Positions 1 through 11,418 of a DNA stretch of 64,000 bases are shown piece after piece; position 1 is the stretch's first letter, and the number at the start of each line of letters is the position of its first letter. This DNA comes from Beta vulgaris subsp. vulgaris. Taxonomy: Eukaryota; Streptophyta; Magnoliopsida; Caryophyllales; Amaranthaceae. The position numbers and the translations under genes are program-made. The stretch spans positions 6,815,129-6,879,128 of the forward strand of contig NC_079202.1 of assembly GCF_026745355.1 (NCBI RefSeq), read 5' to 3'. The notes below the pieces were generated by a model, which made no database searches, was not told the DNA's origin, and saw only the letters and a program-made list of their open reading frames with translations.

Positions 1-539
1 TCATCTGGGGCAGAAGGTCTGTAAACCCATACCTTGTTGTGTTGGACATGTATTTTTGTAGCTAGCTACGAATCTCTAATAACCAGCGGTCAATGTACGT
101 GGTCAAAAGTAACATATAAATTTCTTTTTCTAGTGATTTATGTACAGTACATGACAGATCTTCAATTGTCAGTGATGTACACCCGTAAATCACTATCAAG
201 TGAAAACAGCAAAACAAAGTTGTGAGAAATGGTTGTGGAAGGAAGGGAACCCTGCAAGCAAAAGAAGAGTTTAGTCCAAATGCAGATCAAAATCAAGAAG
301 CTCTAAGCCAAGAACTGATACTATGTTAGTACTGAATCGTTTGCATGCAAGTCCCCATGTAATTCAACCATATGCTCACTTAAGAATGTTATATATTGAT
401 AGGCTCGTCAAACCTTGGTGGTCGGGAAATTGAATTTAGGAAATGAGTAAAAGCTAAGAAAAGCAATGATCGAAGTGAGCAATAATGGAGATCACTTATC
501 GATTTAGGCATATGGGGAAGAAAATTTTACCCCTCCTCA
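1..539. other. Intergenic sequence, nothing recognised
   Basis: No convincing coding region, terminal inverted repeat or LTR boundary is visible. Short open frames here have no recognisable domain. It probably continues the repeat-derived DNA to its right. Confidence 0.5.
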
Positions 540-964
540 CTAGGGGCCTTCGCTACTGTAGGCAATGATCTCATATGTACCTTACCTTTAGGTTTGAGAA
601 GGGGTGAAGTCTTATGGACCATTGTGCTCTGCTCAATCTCAAAGATGTAGTGACAACCGAACAAATTCCTCAAAGGAAGTTCACAAAGTTGAGCTATGGT
701 CAACCGAGCGAGAGCAGTTCCTTAGCTTTTTCCATGCATTCTTCGTCAAAATCTCTTGTACAACTTCTTGGATCTTCTATGGGCTACATGTGACCACTAG
801 ACTTTTGTTCCGTAACTCAAATTAACGCCCTAGATGCCTAATCTGAACAAAACATCTAACACATAGAAACAAGTCCAAACATATCAAATCATACGAAAAA
901 ACGAGCTCTTTTACTCATAGCTAAGAGAATTGAGCTAAATGATCTATATAAAATAGACACATCA
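540..964 (-). mobile_element. Athila-type 3' LTR fragment
   Basis: Read on the minus strand, a polypurine tract (GCTTGGGGGA, rc of about 968-977) is followed at once by a TGATGTG start. The next roughly 250 bases resemble the start of the LTR-like block at 34929-36160: both share a TATA-like stretch, the words TTTGGACTTG and GTGTTAGATGTTTT, and an AGAAGATC motif. Similarity fades towards position 540, so the far end is not defined. It is the probable 3' LTR of the minus-strand Athila derivative whose gag-like region lies at 8.1-10.1 kb. Confidence 0.45.
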
Positions 965-1317
965 AAATCCCCCAAGCTAACCTTTTTGCTTGTCCCTAAG
1001 CAAAAGTACACAAATGAGTTACAAGATATAATTGTTTCACCCCTTAGAAAATTCAGTTCTAAAGTATTTGTGGACTCAAAATCAATCAAGAACGCATGTA
1101 TCATCATCAATCAATCATATCAATCCAACAACCAATCACCGAGAAAGACAATCAAGCAGGGTCACTATGCATATCATGCAATGCTAAGATGGTGCTCACA
1201 AGGGAAGACACTCCATCTCATTTTTGTGGCAGGAAAAAGACGTACCCGATCACTCTCTATTCCCACCATATGTCCCTTCCCAACTCACTACTCTCTTATG
1301 TTTAGAAGGTAACATAA
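965..1317 (-). other. Athila-derived 3' noncoding region
   Basis: No gene is seen. It lies between the polypurine tract of the Athila-type LTR and a solo LTR insertion, so it is inferred to be the element's long 3' noncoding segment. The same kind of sequence continues at 1932-2227. Confidence 0.35.
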
Positions 1318-1926
1318 TGTAAGTTCTATTGACTATCAATCTAAGAATAATAGCAAACAATAATAGAATATCAAATAATAAAGCAGGAAAGAACACACCA
1401 GAAATTTTACGTGGAAACCCAAAAACTGGGAGAAAAACCACGAATCTGCACTAGGAATCGATGAATATTCAAGAAAGATTACAAAAGCACTCAAGAACTC
1501 TCTCTACAATTTTTTCTCTCTCAAATATGTGTTTAGAGATGAAGAATTTAATAATTATAATTAGGGCACCTAATCATTAAACAAAAGAAAACCCGGAAAA
1601 TCGAAAACCCGCAGCTCGACATCCCGCGGGCGCAGGGTCCTAGCCCGCGGGCGGACAGAACACTGATGAAACTCGTCAGTTTCGTCAGTTCTTCGTAAAA
1701 CCGTCATAACTTTCTCGTTTCTCACCGGAATTGGACATATGACCTATCATTGGAAAGCTCTCGGAACAAGCATCACCCACTTTGAATCACCTCAAAATCA
1801 TTTATAGATTGAAAGATATGTCCATTCAAGTTAGCCTTATGTCCCAAATGACGTTTTCCTTCTACGCAACCTCATCTCCACACCCATACACCTCCATGAG
1901 CTTCATATACTACCATAGACCCAACA
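1318..1926 (-). mobile_element. Solo LTR, copia type, 609 bp
   Basis: The block begins TGTAAG and ends CCAACA, and both sides carry the same 5-bp duplication CATAA (1313-1317 and 1927-1931). Inside, on the minus strand, is the CGTGGTTTTTCTCCCAG...CCACGTAAAATTT arrangement common in plant copia LTRs, as well as a GC-rich CCCGCGGGC pair. No internal coding region follows, so it is read as a solo LTR left by recombination between two LTRs. Confidence 0.7.
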
Positions 1927-2781
1927 CATAATGACACTCAACCTAGTTCAGTCGACTCAACAATGACTGTTACTCTTTACCTTTGATCCTTTTACTCACT
2001 TTTAATCAGATAATGCTAACACATAAAAACCATGAGTACTTATAAGGGTTGTAATGGGGCTGAAGTTAAGGGTATGGAATAATTTGGGACTGTGGTGGAT
2101 AAACCAAGTATGGAGGAGCATAGACTGACTTTCATAACTTCAACTACTAACTTCTACAAAATATCAATCACATTCACTTTCTCAACTCAACACCATTTTC
2201 ACTTTCCTTGAACTTGTTTTGCTTTTCAAACAACGTTTTATTCAATAGTTTAACCTTTTTGTTCTTTTTCTTCCATTTATTCTTTCCTTTTTTTTCTGAT
2301 TTGTTGTTGAACTTTTCTTTCTTTTCAAACATGAAGTAACAAGTCGATCATACACTCATCATGATCTAACTCGAACTAGCACACATCACAAACATAAAGA
2401 ACTATCAAGACAACCCAATCACTCAATTAAGGCTCCCCCAAGCTAGGCTTGGAACAAGAATCAAATAAGGCTAATGGACTTGTAATGAAGGTAATCAAAA
2501 CAGTCATAAAGGCTTTAGCGGGCTAGAGATGGAATAATGTAATCAATTACAACTCTGGAGCTAGAAATTATGAAAAGAACGTTTCAATCATGTCAATATG
2601 TATGCACATCAAATATTCAAAGAGTACAAGATCAAAATCAAGATCAATGCCATAATCGAGGAACTAATCACACAACAAAGAGGAAGACTGGATGAAAGAT
2701 AGGCATCCATCGCTCAAGAAATCTCATAGTCTCACCAACTTAGCTCTACAATCAATGTAAGTGCCACAAGTATCATGCAAT

Positions 2782-3059
2782 TGTGAAAAAAAAAACTTAT
2801 TCTATTTTTAGTTAGTTTATATAAAAAACAGTAATCTATTCTAAGCTAATGGAATGATATTGTTTGCTTGTAAATTTATTCACGCAAGAAATATAGGATT
2901 ACCTTTAACTTTGTAAGGTTATCTTGATTTCATGTAAAGTATAAATAGAGATGTAATCTCGTTTAAAATATAGTGGAGAAAAACACATATATTATATTAC
3001 CTGGGCAATTCTATCTCTTCTTATTATAGTTTGGAATTAGCAAATTCCTTTCTCCTACA
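2782..3059 (+). repeat. Copia 5' LTR
   Basis: It starts TGTGAAAA and ends CTCCTACA, with a TATA box (TATAAATAG, 2940-2948) that would drive the element's transcript. It differs from the 3' LTR by a few substitutions and 1-2 base indels. Confidence 0.95.
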
Positions 3060-3061
3060 TA

Positions 3062-3073
3062 TGGTATCAGAGC
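3062..3073 (+). promoter_or_regulatory. Primer-binding site, initiator-Met tRNA
   Basis: TGGTATCAGAGC, complementary to the 3' end of plant initiator-methionine tRNA, lies two bases after the 5' LTR. Confidence 0.95.
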
Positions 3074-3114
3074 TAGGACTAGTTTCTATATTTTGCAAGT
3101 TTGTTATTTGAATA

Positions 3115-6100
3115 ATGGCAGCAGCTACAAATAACACAGTGCAAGTTCAACTCGCGAGAAAAACTATGATAATTGGTCCATTCAATTAAAGGTGTTTTTC
3201 CGTTCTCAAGACATGTGGAGTATAGTGGAGAATGGTTTCACAGATGTTACCGAGGCAGCGACATATGCTGCACTTAGTCAGGATGCCAAAAATACTTTAT
3301 TGGAAACACGCCGAAAAGATCAAAAGGCGTTATATCATATTTTTCAGGCAGTGGAGGAGCCTGTATTTATAAAAATATCTATGGCAAAAACATCGCATGA
3401 AGCATGGAAAATTTTGCGAAGTTCTTTCAAAGGTGATGAACGTGTCAAGCAGATACGTTTGCAAACACTACGGCTCCGTTTGGTAGGGCGTAAAACATTT
3501 TCAGTGTAAAATGATTTTCATGGAAAACAATTTACAATGGAAAACACAATTCCAAAATTAGTTTTCCGTTGTTTGGTTCGATGTAAAAAAAATGATAAAA
3601 TGAAAGGAAAATGAAAGGGAAAGTAAAGAGGTAGTGAGAAGAGTGTACAAGAGAGATAAGGAAAATAGTTTTCCCTTCATTTTGAAAGGAAAATGGTTTT
3701 CCATCATTGGGAGAGTAATTTTACCCCAAGGGAAAATGATTTTACACTCTTTTGCCAACCAAACAATGTAAAATTGAAAATAGAGGAAAACAGTTTTCCG
3801 GGAAAACGTTTTACGCCCTACCAAACGGAGCCTACGAGGGGAATTCGAGTCACTATGCATGGATGACTCAGAATCAATATCAGCCTATTTTGACCGTGTA
3901 TAATTAATTATCAATCAAATGAGAATTAACGGTGAAAATGTTGAAGATGAAAGAGTTGTACAAAAGGTTATACGATCTCTAAATAGTGATTTTGATGGTA
4001 TCGTTTCCGCTATCGAAGAAGCACACAATTTGTCAACCTTGTCCATTGAAAGGTTGTTGAGCTCGTTGACATCTCATGAGCAAAGAATGAGACAACGAGG
4101 TAAAAGTTCCAATTCAGAACAAGCTTTGCAAACTAGAGCAAATGTGAGCAACCGTGGTGGTTACCATGGTGGTCGTGGACGAGGTCGTGGTAGAGGAAGA
4201 GGTAGTAATTTCTCTTCTTATAACAGAGATAAAAATGTGGAAAGCAGATCTACTGGAGTCTGGAGACTCGAAAAAGACACCGTTTGTACGCCGTGATAAA
4301 TCAAAAATTCAGTGTCACTGGTGTGAAAACTTCGGACATTATGCATCTGAATGTCGAACCAAATTGAAAGAAAATCACAATGAACGAGTTAATGTCGTTG
4401 AAGCCGAGGAAAGCTTAGCTTTGGCTTGTAAAGAAGGTTCGGATACTGAGACTAGCAATGTTTGGTATCTAGATACAGGTTACAGCAATCATATGACTGG
4501 AAAGGAGTTATTCTCCTTCTTGGATGAATCTGTGCACGGAGAAGTCAGCTTTGGAAATAAAAGCAAAGTTCTTGTCAAAGATAAAGGAAACATTAATATC
4601 CAGTCAAAAGACGGTACTAATGTTACTATTGTTGATGTATATTATGTACCTGGGATATTTTGGAATTTATTGAGTTTGGGTCAACTCACAGAAAAAGGTC
4701 ACAAAATCAACATTGAACATGGTGTCTGTGAAATTAAAGGAAAAAATAACAAAACAATAACTAAAGTGAGAATGACAAAAAATATAATGTTTCCTTTACT
4801 TCTTCGGCCGAAAGATGTCATGAGTTTTCAGGTGATGATGGATGATCACAACTGGTTATGGCATTTACGTTATGGTCATTTAAATTTTCGCGGTTTGAAG
4901 TTATTAGCACAGGAGGAGATGGTGTCAGGTTTGCCTATAATTGATGTACCTGACAACCTTTGTGAAGGCTACATTCTCGGGAAGCATCACCGAGACTGTT
5001 TTCCTATTGGGAAATCAAGGTGTGCTTCAAAACCATTGGAATCGGTCCATACAAATATATGTGGACTTGTTGAGGTGGAGTCTCTTGGTAAGAAAAGATA
5101 TTTTTTACTCTTTGTAGATGATTTTAGCAGGAAAAATTGGGTTTATTTTCTGAAGAAGAAATCCGAAGCATTTGAAAAGTTCAAAGAATTCAAGGCATTT
5201 GTTGAAAAGCAAAGTGGTTTTGTTTTGAAGACATTGAGATCCGATCGTGGAGGAGAATTTACATCCGATGAATTTTATGATTATTGTAAGAAAGAAGGCA
5301 TTCATCGACAATTGACAACTAGCTATACACCACAACAAAATGGAATAGCTGAGAGAAAGAATAGAACTATATTTGAGATGGCAAGAAGTATGTTGAAGGC
5401 AAAATCTTTGCCAAAGCCATTATGGGCAGAAGCGGTAGATTGTGCTGCATATCTATTAAACATTTGTCCCACGAAGAGTGTTCGTTGAATGACACCAGCA
5501 GAAGCATGGAGTGGCGATAAGCCCGATGTATCCCATTTGCGAGTATTCGGTTGTGTTGCTTATGCGCACGTACCAGATCAGAAGAGGAAGAAACTTGATG
5601 ATAAAAGTCGAAAATGGATTTTTATTGGCTATAGTAAGTCAACTAAGGGTTATAAATTATATGATCCTGTAAACGGAGATGTTATAATCAGCAAATCAAA
5701 TGAGGTTGTTACTGAAGAGAAATCTCTTGATGATGCTAGTAAGACCATTGATTCCACAGCTTCGAGGTCAACGTCAAAAGATAGTCCTATTGTGAAAACA
5801 ACATCTTCAAATCCTTCCTCTCCGAATAAACTAGGTCCTAGAAAACGTGTTATGCCTTCCAAATTTAAAGATTATGTAGTATCGAGAGATGATGCTGATA
5901 CAGATGAAGATATCACTGATGAATCGTTGGTGAATTTCCGTTTGTTTGCCGATTGTGATCCAGTCTTATTTGAAGAAGTTGCAGCTGAGAAGTGGGTTCA
6001 AGCCATGAAAGAGGAAATTCATTCTATTGAAAAGAATGATACATGGGAGCTCACAAATTTACCAGTTGGGAAGAAGCCCATAGGAGTGAAGTGGGTATAT

Positions 6101-7440
6101 AAGACAAAATACAGACCTACCGGTGAAGTTGAACGCTATAAAGCGAGATTGGTAGTCAAAGGCTACAAGCAAAAGCCTGGAATTGACTACTTTGAAGTAT
6201 TTGCTCCAGTATCTAGAATGGATACTGTTCGTATGATTTTATCGCTTGCCGCTCAAAGTAAATGGAAAGTTTATCAGATGGATGTTAAAACCGCATTTCT
6301 AAATGGTATACTTCAAGAAGAAGTATATGTAGAGCAACCCCCTGGTTTCATAAAGAAACGTGAAAAGAACAAGGTCTATCGTCTAAAGAAAGCTTTATAT
6401 GGCTTGAAGAAAGCACCACGAGCATGGTATTCTCGTATTGATTCATATTTGCTTCAAGATGGTTTTGAAAAATGTCCACATGAGCACACGTTATATGTGA
6501 AGAACAAAGATGATGGTGATATATTAATCTTATGTCTATATGTTGATGATTTGATCTTCACTGGAAATAATCAAAAGATGTTCGAAGATTTCAAGAAGGC
6601 TATGTTGGATCATTTTTAAATGACAGACTTAGGATTGATGTCATATTTTCTTGGTATTGAGGTACAACAAACTGATGATGGCATATTTATGTCGCAACAA
6701 AAATATGCAACGGATATTTTGAAGAAATTCAAAATGGAGGCAGCTACTTCTAGAGTAGAGATGACGAAAGAAGGGAGCGGTGAGTTGGTGAATCCAACTT
6801 ATTTTAAGAGTATTGTGGGTAGTCTACGATACTTGACTTCCACAAGACCCGATATTGTCTATGGAGTAGGGTTTATTAGCAGATATATGGAGAAACCTCG
6901 CCAATCACATATGCAGGAAGCAAAGAGGATTCTTCGATATATTAATGGCACAAGATATCATGGAATTTTGTACACCAATGCAAATACATCAAAATTGGTT
7001 CGTTACACAGATAGTGACTGGCAGGTGATATTGACACTCGAAAAAGTACTTCTCGATATGTTTTTTATCTAGGAGGAAATATCATTTTCTGGTCTTCCAA
7101 AAAGCAACAAGTAGTTGCTTTATCAACAGCTGAAGTTGAGTACATTGCATTAACAAGTGGAGCATGTCATGCAGTATGGCTTGGAAGAATGTTGGAGAAA
7201 CTAAATTTTGTTCAAGATACTCCAACAACAATATATTATGACAATAAGTCAGCAATCGCTTTAGCCAAGAACCCCGTGTTTCATGGTAGAAGCAAGCACA
7301 TTGATATCCGGTTTCATTATATTCGGGAGCTTGTTAAAGATGGAGAAATTGAAGTTGATTTTTGCACTTCTAAAGAACAAGTTGCTGATATAATGACCAA
7401 GCCTTTGAAGCTGACATATTTGAGAAGCTCAGAGCTATGA
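3115..7440 (+). pseudogene. Copia gag-pol polyprotein, multiply broken
   Basis: A single polyprotein frame in intact relatives is here split. The start codon is at 3115, with a frameshift near 3163 and a gag UBN2-type region to 4250. A 361-bp MITE interrupts gag at 3472-3832. A frameshift near 4250 is followed by a CCHC zinc knuckle (CHWCENFGHYASEC, about 4315-4356), a protease motif (DTGYSNHMTG), the GAG-pre-integrase H-H region and the integrase core ending in YTPQQNGIAER. An in-frame TGA lies at 5486-5488. Reverse transcriptase follows, with [20 protein letters not shown] and the catalytic YVDDL. A TAA stands at 6617-6619, and a frameshift near 7021 precedes RNase H (ALSTAEVEY, KHIDIRFHYIRE). 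Two stops and at least three frameshifts mean no functional product. Confidence 0.93.
3472..3832. mobile_element. 361-bp MITE, PIF/Harbinger (Tourist)-like, copy 1
   Basis: Perfect terminal inverted repeats begin GGCTCCGTTTGGTAGGGCGT and the element is flanked by TAC on both sides (3469-3471, 3833-3835). The 3-bp duplication and the GGC...GTTTGG terminus suggest the PIF/Harbinger group. It has no coding capacity. It interrupts the copia gag: gag sense continues on both sides, so it came in after the copia element. A second 361-bp copy is at 27497-27857. Confidence 0.85.
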
Positions 7441-7483
7441 TGGGCATTATAAGTCACAAGTATAAAGAAAATAGTATCTAAGT

Positions 7484-7494
7484 TTGAGGGGGAG
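7484..7494 (+). promoter_or_regulatory. Copia polypurine tract
   Basis: TTGAGGGGGAG lies directly before the 3' LTR and is the expected plus-strand priming site. Confidence 0.9.
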
Positions 7495-7769
7495 TGTGAA
7501 AAAACAAACTTATTCTATTTTTAGTTAGTTTATATAAAAAACAGTAATCTATTCTAAGCTAATGGAATGATATTGTTTGCTTGTAATTTATTCACGCAAG
7601 AAATATAGGATTACCTTTAACTTTGTAAGGTTATCTTGATTTCATGTAAAGTATAAATAGAGATGTAATCTCATTTAAAATATAGTGGAGAAAAACACAT
7701 ATTATATTTCCTGGGCAATTCTATCTCTTCTTATTTTAGTTTGGAATTAGCAAATTCCTTTCTCCTACA
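7495..7769 (+). repeat. Copia 3' LTR
   Basis: It begins TGTGAAAA and ends CTCCTACA, followed by the target duplication GCAAT. Differences from the 5' LTR include one A/C change in the first 15 bases, a single-base gap, G/A in the AATCTCGTTT word and a 2-base gap in the ACATATATT stretch. Confidence 0.95.
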
Positions 7770-8099
7770 GCAATCAAGGGTCATGAAAGATTGAAAATCA
7801 ACTCAAGACTAACAAATACTCATGCCAACTATCATATATTAAAAGTCAAGAAAGTCATCAAAAAAAATTGAGGCAGAGGGAAATAATCATGAAAGTCATA
7901 ATTCTCATGTCAAACTCAAACTCGTATCTTTGGTGTTTTTTGTTTTATATTTTTTTTTGCCTAAGAAAGGAATATACAACACTAACTATACTAGAAAGCA
8001 GTAAATAAAGAGCGGTGTACTTACAGATTTCTTCCCCACTAAGTTGGACTCGACAATGGGCTCTTTACAACAAAGAGGGAAAGACTCAAAAGACATGAC

Positions 8100-10074
8100 T
8101 CACTCATCATCGTCAGACACATTTGTAGTAAAACCTCCACCACTAGCACTTAACACCAAAAGTAACGTGACTATTAGTACCATCTCAGACTGGGGCGCAC
8201 CACTATGGTGTGTACCATGAAGGATGGGTGACATCATAGGCAACAAGCCCCTGGTGAAAGTAATCATGTTAAATATGGTAAATAGCATAACACATGTCGA
8301 ATTCCATGGTGGTTAACCGTGTATCCAATAAGGGCAGATGGGTTTGGATGGTAGTCTGACCAAGCTCAAGGCGTCCCATCTCTAAGGGTATGTTGTTCCT
8401 GCTCGTGGCGATTAAGGACGGCCATCATAGGGTTCATGAGTGTAGAGGAGGATGAAGCTTCCTTGCTGCGTGTTGTAGGTGCTCAGAGCTCGACGAGCAA
8501 TGGGCTCTTGACCACGCATAGGAACGAGGTAAGACTGCGAGTCTGAGTAGGTTCAGGGAGAACGATAGACTCTTTCTTAGCAATCACCCACCTAAACTTG
8601 TTTGCAGATTCGACAGTTGTCCATTTAGCATTGGTCAAGTAATCAATGCAAATTTCAACCGCACCACCTACGGTATTGCTTATATAAGGAACATATCTAT
8701 AATTAACAACAATAACAGTAATGAGACCACCTAAAACAGTAAGGTGTCTCCTAACGGTACTATCATCAAAGAGTGTAGGAAAAAAAAATGGCAGTCCGCG
8801 CTTGAGTTGAGACACAAAAAGATAGGGTAAACACAAAAATTATCAAATGGAAAATTTGTCAGAAACCACCTTTATAACTACTTTTTTGTGAGAAACCACC
8901 TTTTAAAAAAATTTGGTTAATTAGCCATCTTTTTATTTCTTTTTTTATTGGAAGCCACCTATTGTCGGAAAATGGCATTGACTGACAGTTTCCAGCCTAG
9001 ATGGCACGTGATGTCATAACACCCTTCTTTCTTCCTTTTTTTCCCCGATTTCCCCCATAAACCCATTATCATCCTTCATCTCTCTCTTACTCTCTCTTGA
9101 GCATCTCAATCTCTTCCTCGGACCCCATTGGAATAACAAATCATCTTGTTCAAACTCTTCATTTCTAAATTGATCATTCTAAAATCAAAAAAGCGATCTT
9201 AAATTGATCCTAAAAGAAAAATTCAACTGAGGAAGATGCTAGCAGAAGAAGGGAAAAGCGTGAAAGTGGAAGAAATGGCCAAAATCTGGAAAAAAATGGC
9301 GAAAATCTGATGGTCAACGCTGGAAAATCTAGGTCAACCACCGGATTCCGGGAAGTGGTGGCTTCAAACAAAAAAAGAACTAAAAAGGTGGCTAATTAAC
9401 CAATTTTTTTTTACAAGGTGGTTTCTCACAAAAAAGTGATTATAAAAGGTGGTTTCTGACAAATTTTCCTTATCAAATTGAGAAAATAAATAACTGACCA
9501 TTAGAAAAATCTCCTGTTTTTGACAAGATTGAGGCTCTGCACACCAAAAAAGAGTAAATCTAAAAAATTGTTGTAAGTAGCGAAGGCTGGAAAAATGAAG
9601 ATGGTCGGCAGTCATATGTTGAGTATTACACTCCTCATCTCCTGTGAATGCCTTCCACAAGGGAGTAATGTGGAACCTGGGAGGGGGGGCGATGATCATT
9701 TGTAACCAGTAGGCCAAATATAGTTGGCCTAATGTAAGCTCCCGATCCTCACCCATAAGGCGGAATCGGATAATCGGATAACTTGATTTTTGTTCCCTAC
9801 TTCCAGTGAACTTGGAAATTCGAGGGTAAGATCCCTATAGGTCTAGAAAAACATGCCAAACATTGAGCCTAACTCGTTTTCAAACAATGTCTTAGTTTTC
9901 AACATAAATTCCCAAAGCATGCAAACAGTTCGAATCAACAAAGCGGGCGGGAATAATAATTCTATATTTCAGTTTTTGGAATCGTTGTTTTTGCTCGTGG
10001 AAAGTTTGGATCTGATGGAATTTGATTGCTTGCTTCCCCTTTTCATGTTGCCTTCTCATATTCGGCCTTGACAT
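8100..10074 (-). pseudogene. Athila-type gag-like ORF, left copy
   Basis: On the minus strand the fragments read in order. An N-terminal start lies near 10074 (MSRPNMRRQHEKGKQ). A segment about 9756-9540 has MGEDRELTLGQLYLAYWL, and around the inserted MULE-type element come TVLGGLITVIVVNYRY and KFRWVIAKKESIVLPE (8836-8483). An acidic C-terminus lies near 8100. This FRLxGEDRELT ... GGLITxI arrangement is typical of the first ORF of plant Athila elements. Stops, frameshifts and the 621-bp insertion at 8849-9469 break it. The paralogue is at 11419-12800. Confidence 0.7.
8849..9469. mobile_element. 621-bp non-autonomous MULE-type element
   Basis: Long terminal inverted repeats (about 80 bp, starting GGAAAATTTGTCAGAAACCA) flank a noncoding core. 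A perfect 9-bp target duplication TTATCAAAT lies at 8840-8848 and 9470-9478. Long TIRs plus a 9-bp duplication are the Mutator-like signature. It interrupts the left gag-like copy and is absent from the right arm. Confidence 0.85.
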
Positions 10075-10205
10075 GGTGCAAAGATGAGGATTTTTGTGAA
10101 TAAGTGACGTGAGGTGGGATGAAGAAAAAATGGAGGTTTTGTGAATTTTTGTGTGAAGAAGATGGAGAAAATTGAGTGTTAAGAAGAAATTTTGGAAGGG
10201 AGAAA

Positions 10206-11160
10206 GGTAGGAGTTTTTTGAGTCATGCGGGATTCTATCGCAGATATATAAAAGATTTTTCAAAAATTGCGAAACCTCTTACTCAATTGTCGTTCAAGGA
10301 TGCCACTTTTGATTTTACTGATGCTTGTATAGACTTTTGATAGGATTAAGGAAGCATTGGTCATTGCCCCCTATCATACAACCTCCAGATTGGAGTCTTC
10401 CATTCGAGATGATGGGTGATGCTAGTGATTATGCAGTTATTGTTGTGCTTGGCCAAGGGAAGAACAAAGTACTCCATGCTATCTTCACCTCAAAAAAAAA
10501 AAAAAAAGTACTCCATGCTATCTACTATGCCAGCAAGATATTGTATGAAGCCTAGGTCAATTATGCCACTACGGAGAATGAGTTATTAGCCATTATCTGT
10601 GCTCTTGACAAGTTTCGGACCTACCTCATAGGTTCCAGTAAAGTATCTATTAGCTAAGAAGGAAGCCAAAAGCCATGACTTATTAGATGGATACTATTAT
10701 TACAAGAGTTTGATTTCGAGATCTTCGACAAGAAGGGTGTTGTGAATGTAGTTACAGATCATCTCTCCAGATTGAGATTTGAGTCAAGCGTCGATAGCCC
10801 CATAGATGATTCTTTTCCTGATGATCATCTCTTTGTTGTGTCTACTCTATCCCCATGGTATGCAGATTTTGCTAACTATTGTGTTGCTGGTTCTCATCCT
10901 CCTGACTTACCGGTAACGCAAAAAGTGTTATCATGATGCTAAGCACTATTATTTGGGAAGACCCACTTCTATACAAGAAGTGCTCAAATGGCTTATTTAG
11001 AAGATGTGTTGCCGATTGGGAGATAGTTGGGGTCCTACAATATTGTCATAGTATGCATTGTAGTGGGCATCTTGGTTCACATGCCACAACTTATAGAGTT
11101 CTTCAGAGTGGTTTCTAGTGGCCTACTACTTTCAAAGTTTCCCGCATTTTGCCTCTCTTG
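10206..11160 (+). pseudogene. Athila pol remnant (RT C-terminus, RNase H, integrase zinc finger)
   Basis: Translated pieces in changing frames match the Athila branch of Ty3/gypsy. HAGFYRRYIKDFSKIAKPLT (about 10224) is the end of the reverse transcriptase. MGDASDYAVIVVLGQ (about 10411) and YATTENELLAIICALDKF (about 10562) are RNase H. WILLLQEFDFEIFDKKG and VVTDHLSRL follow. HCSGHLGSHATTYRVLQSGF (about 11057) is the integrase zinc-binding region. It is broken by stops and by a small duplication around an A-run near 10495. It abuts the 5' side of the left, oppositely oriented gag copy at about 10205, so the junction is a rearrangement. Confidence 0.8.
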
Positions 11161-11418
11161 CAATGAGTGTTAAAGAGCTGAAATATAGTCGTGGATTCGC
11201 CCTACCAGGTGAGTTTGCCGGACAGGGTGCTTAAGCAGTTTTGGACGAAGTGAGAAAATATGTCTTAAGTACATTTCACCCGGTTAACTCGGCAGGTTCG
11301 CCCGACCCGACAAACAATTAATTTCAGAAGGGGGAAAAAAATTCAGAAAAAAGCTAAGGCAAGTTCGCCTGATCAATCTGGCGAAATCGCTGGGCGTCTA
11401 ACCTTCACCCACCACATA
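11161..11418 (+). other. Athila-like LTR/5' leader fragment
   Basis: No coding sense is seen. Repeated words such as TTCGCCCGACC, GGTTAACTCGG and CTGGCGAAATCG resemble the CCGGGCG-rich middle of the Athila-type LTR at about 35200-35400. It probably represents LTR or leader sequence upstream of the right gag copy. Confidence 0.4.

Larger units (their letters stand above)
2782..7769 (+). mobile_element. Full-length Ty1/copia retrotransposon
   Basis: The element runs LTR, primer-binding site, gag, protease, integrase, reverse transcriptase, RNase H, polypurine tract, LTR: the copia order with integrase before reverse transcriptase. Both ends carry the 5-bp target duplication GCAAT (2777-2781 and 7770-7774). 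The two LTRs (about 278 and 275 bp) differ at only a handful of places, about 97-98% identity by eye, so insertion was fairly recent. The coding region is nevertheless broken in several places, so this copy cannot move on its own. It sits in the left arm of the inverted repeat; the right arm has the uninterrupted site near 13450. Confidence 0.95.
2228..10046. repeat. Left arm of a large inverted repeat (Athila-derived)
   Basis: Read in reverse complement, this arm matches 11446-14438 in the same order. Matching landmarks include the AGCTTGGGGGAGC tract (about 2432 and 14050), the GTCTGACGATGAC region (about 8105 and 12778) and the TGTTGATTCGAACTG region (about 9930 and 11570). After removing the copia element (2782-7769) and the MULE-type element (8849-9469), about 2.2 kb remain, close to the cleaned right arm. 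Identity looks moderate, so the duplication is old. Confidence 0.75.

Noticed and set aside
604..1312. Short open frames of 69-108 codons
   Set aside because: They overlap Athila LTR and noncoding sequence on the opposite strand and have no recognisable domain.
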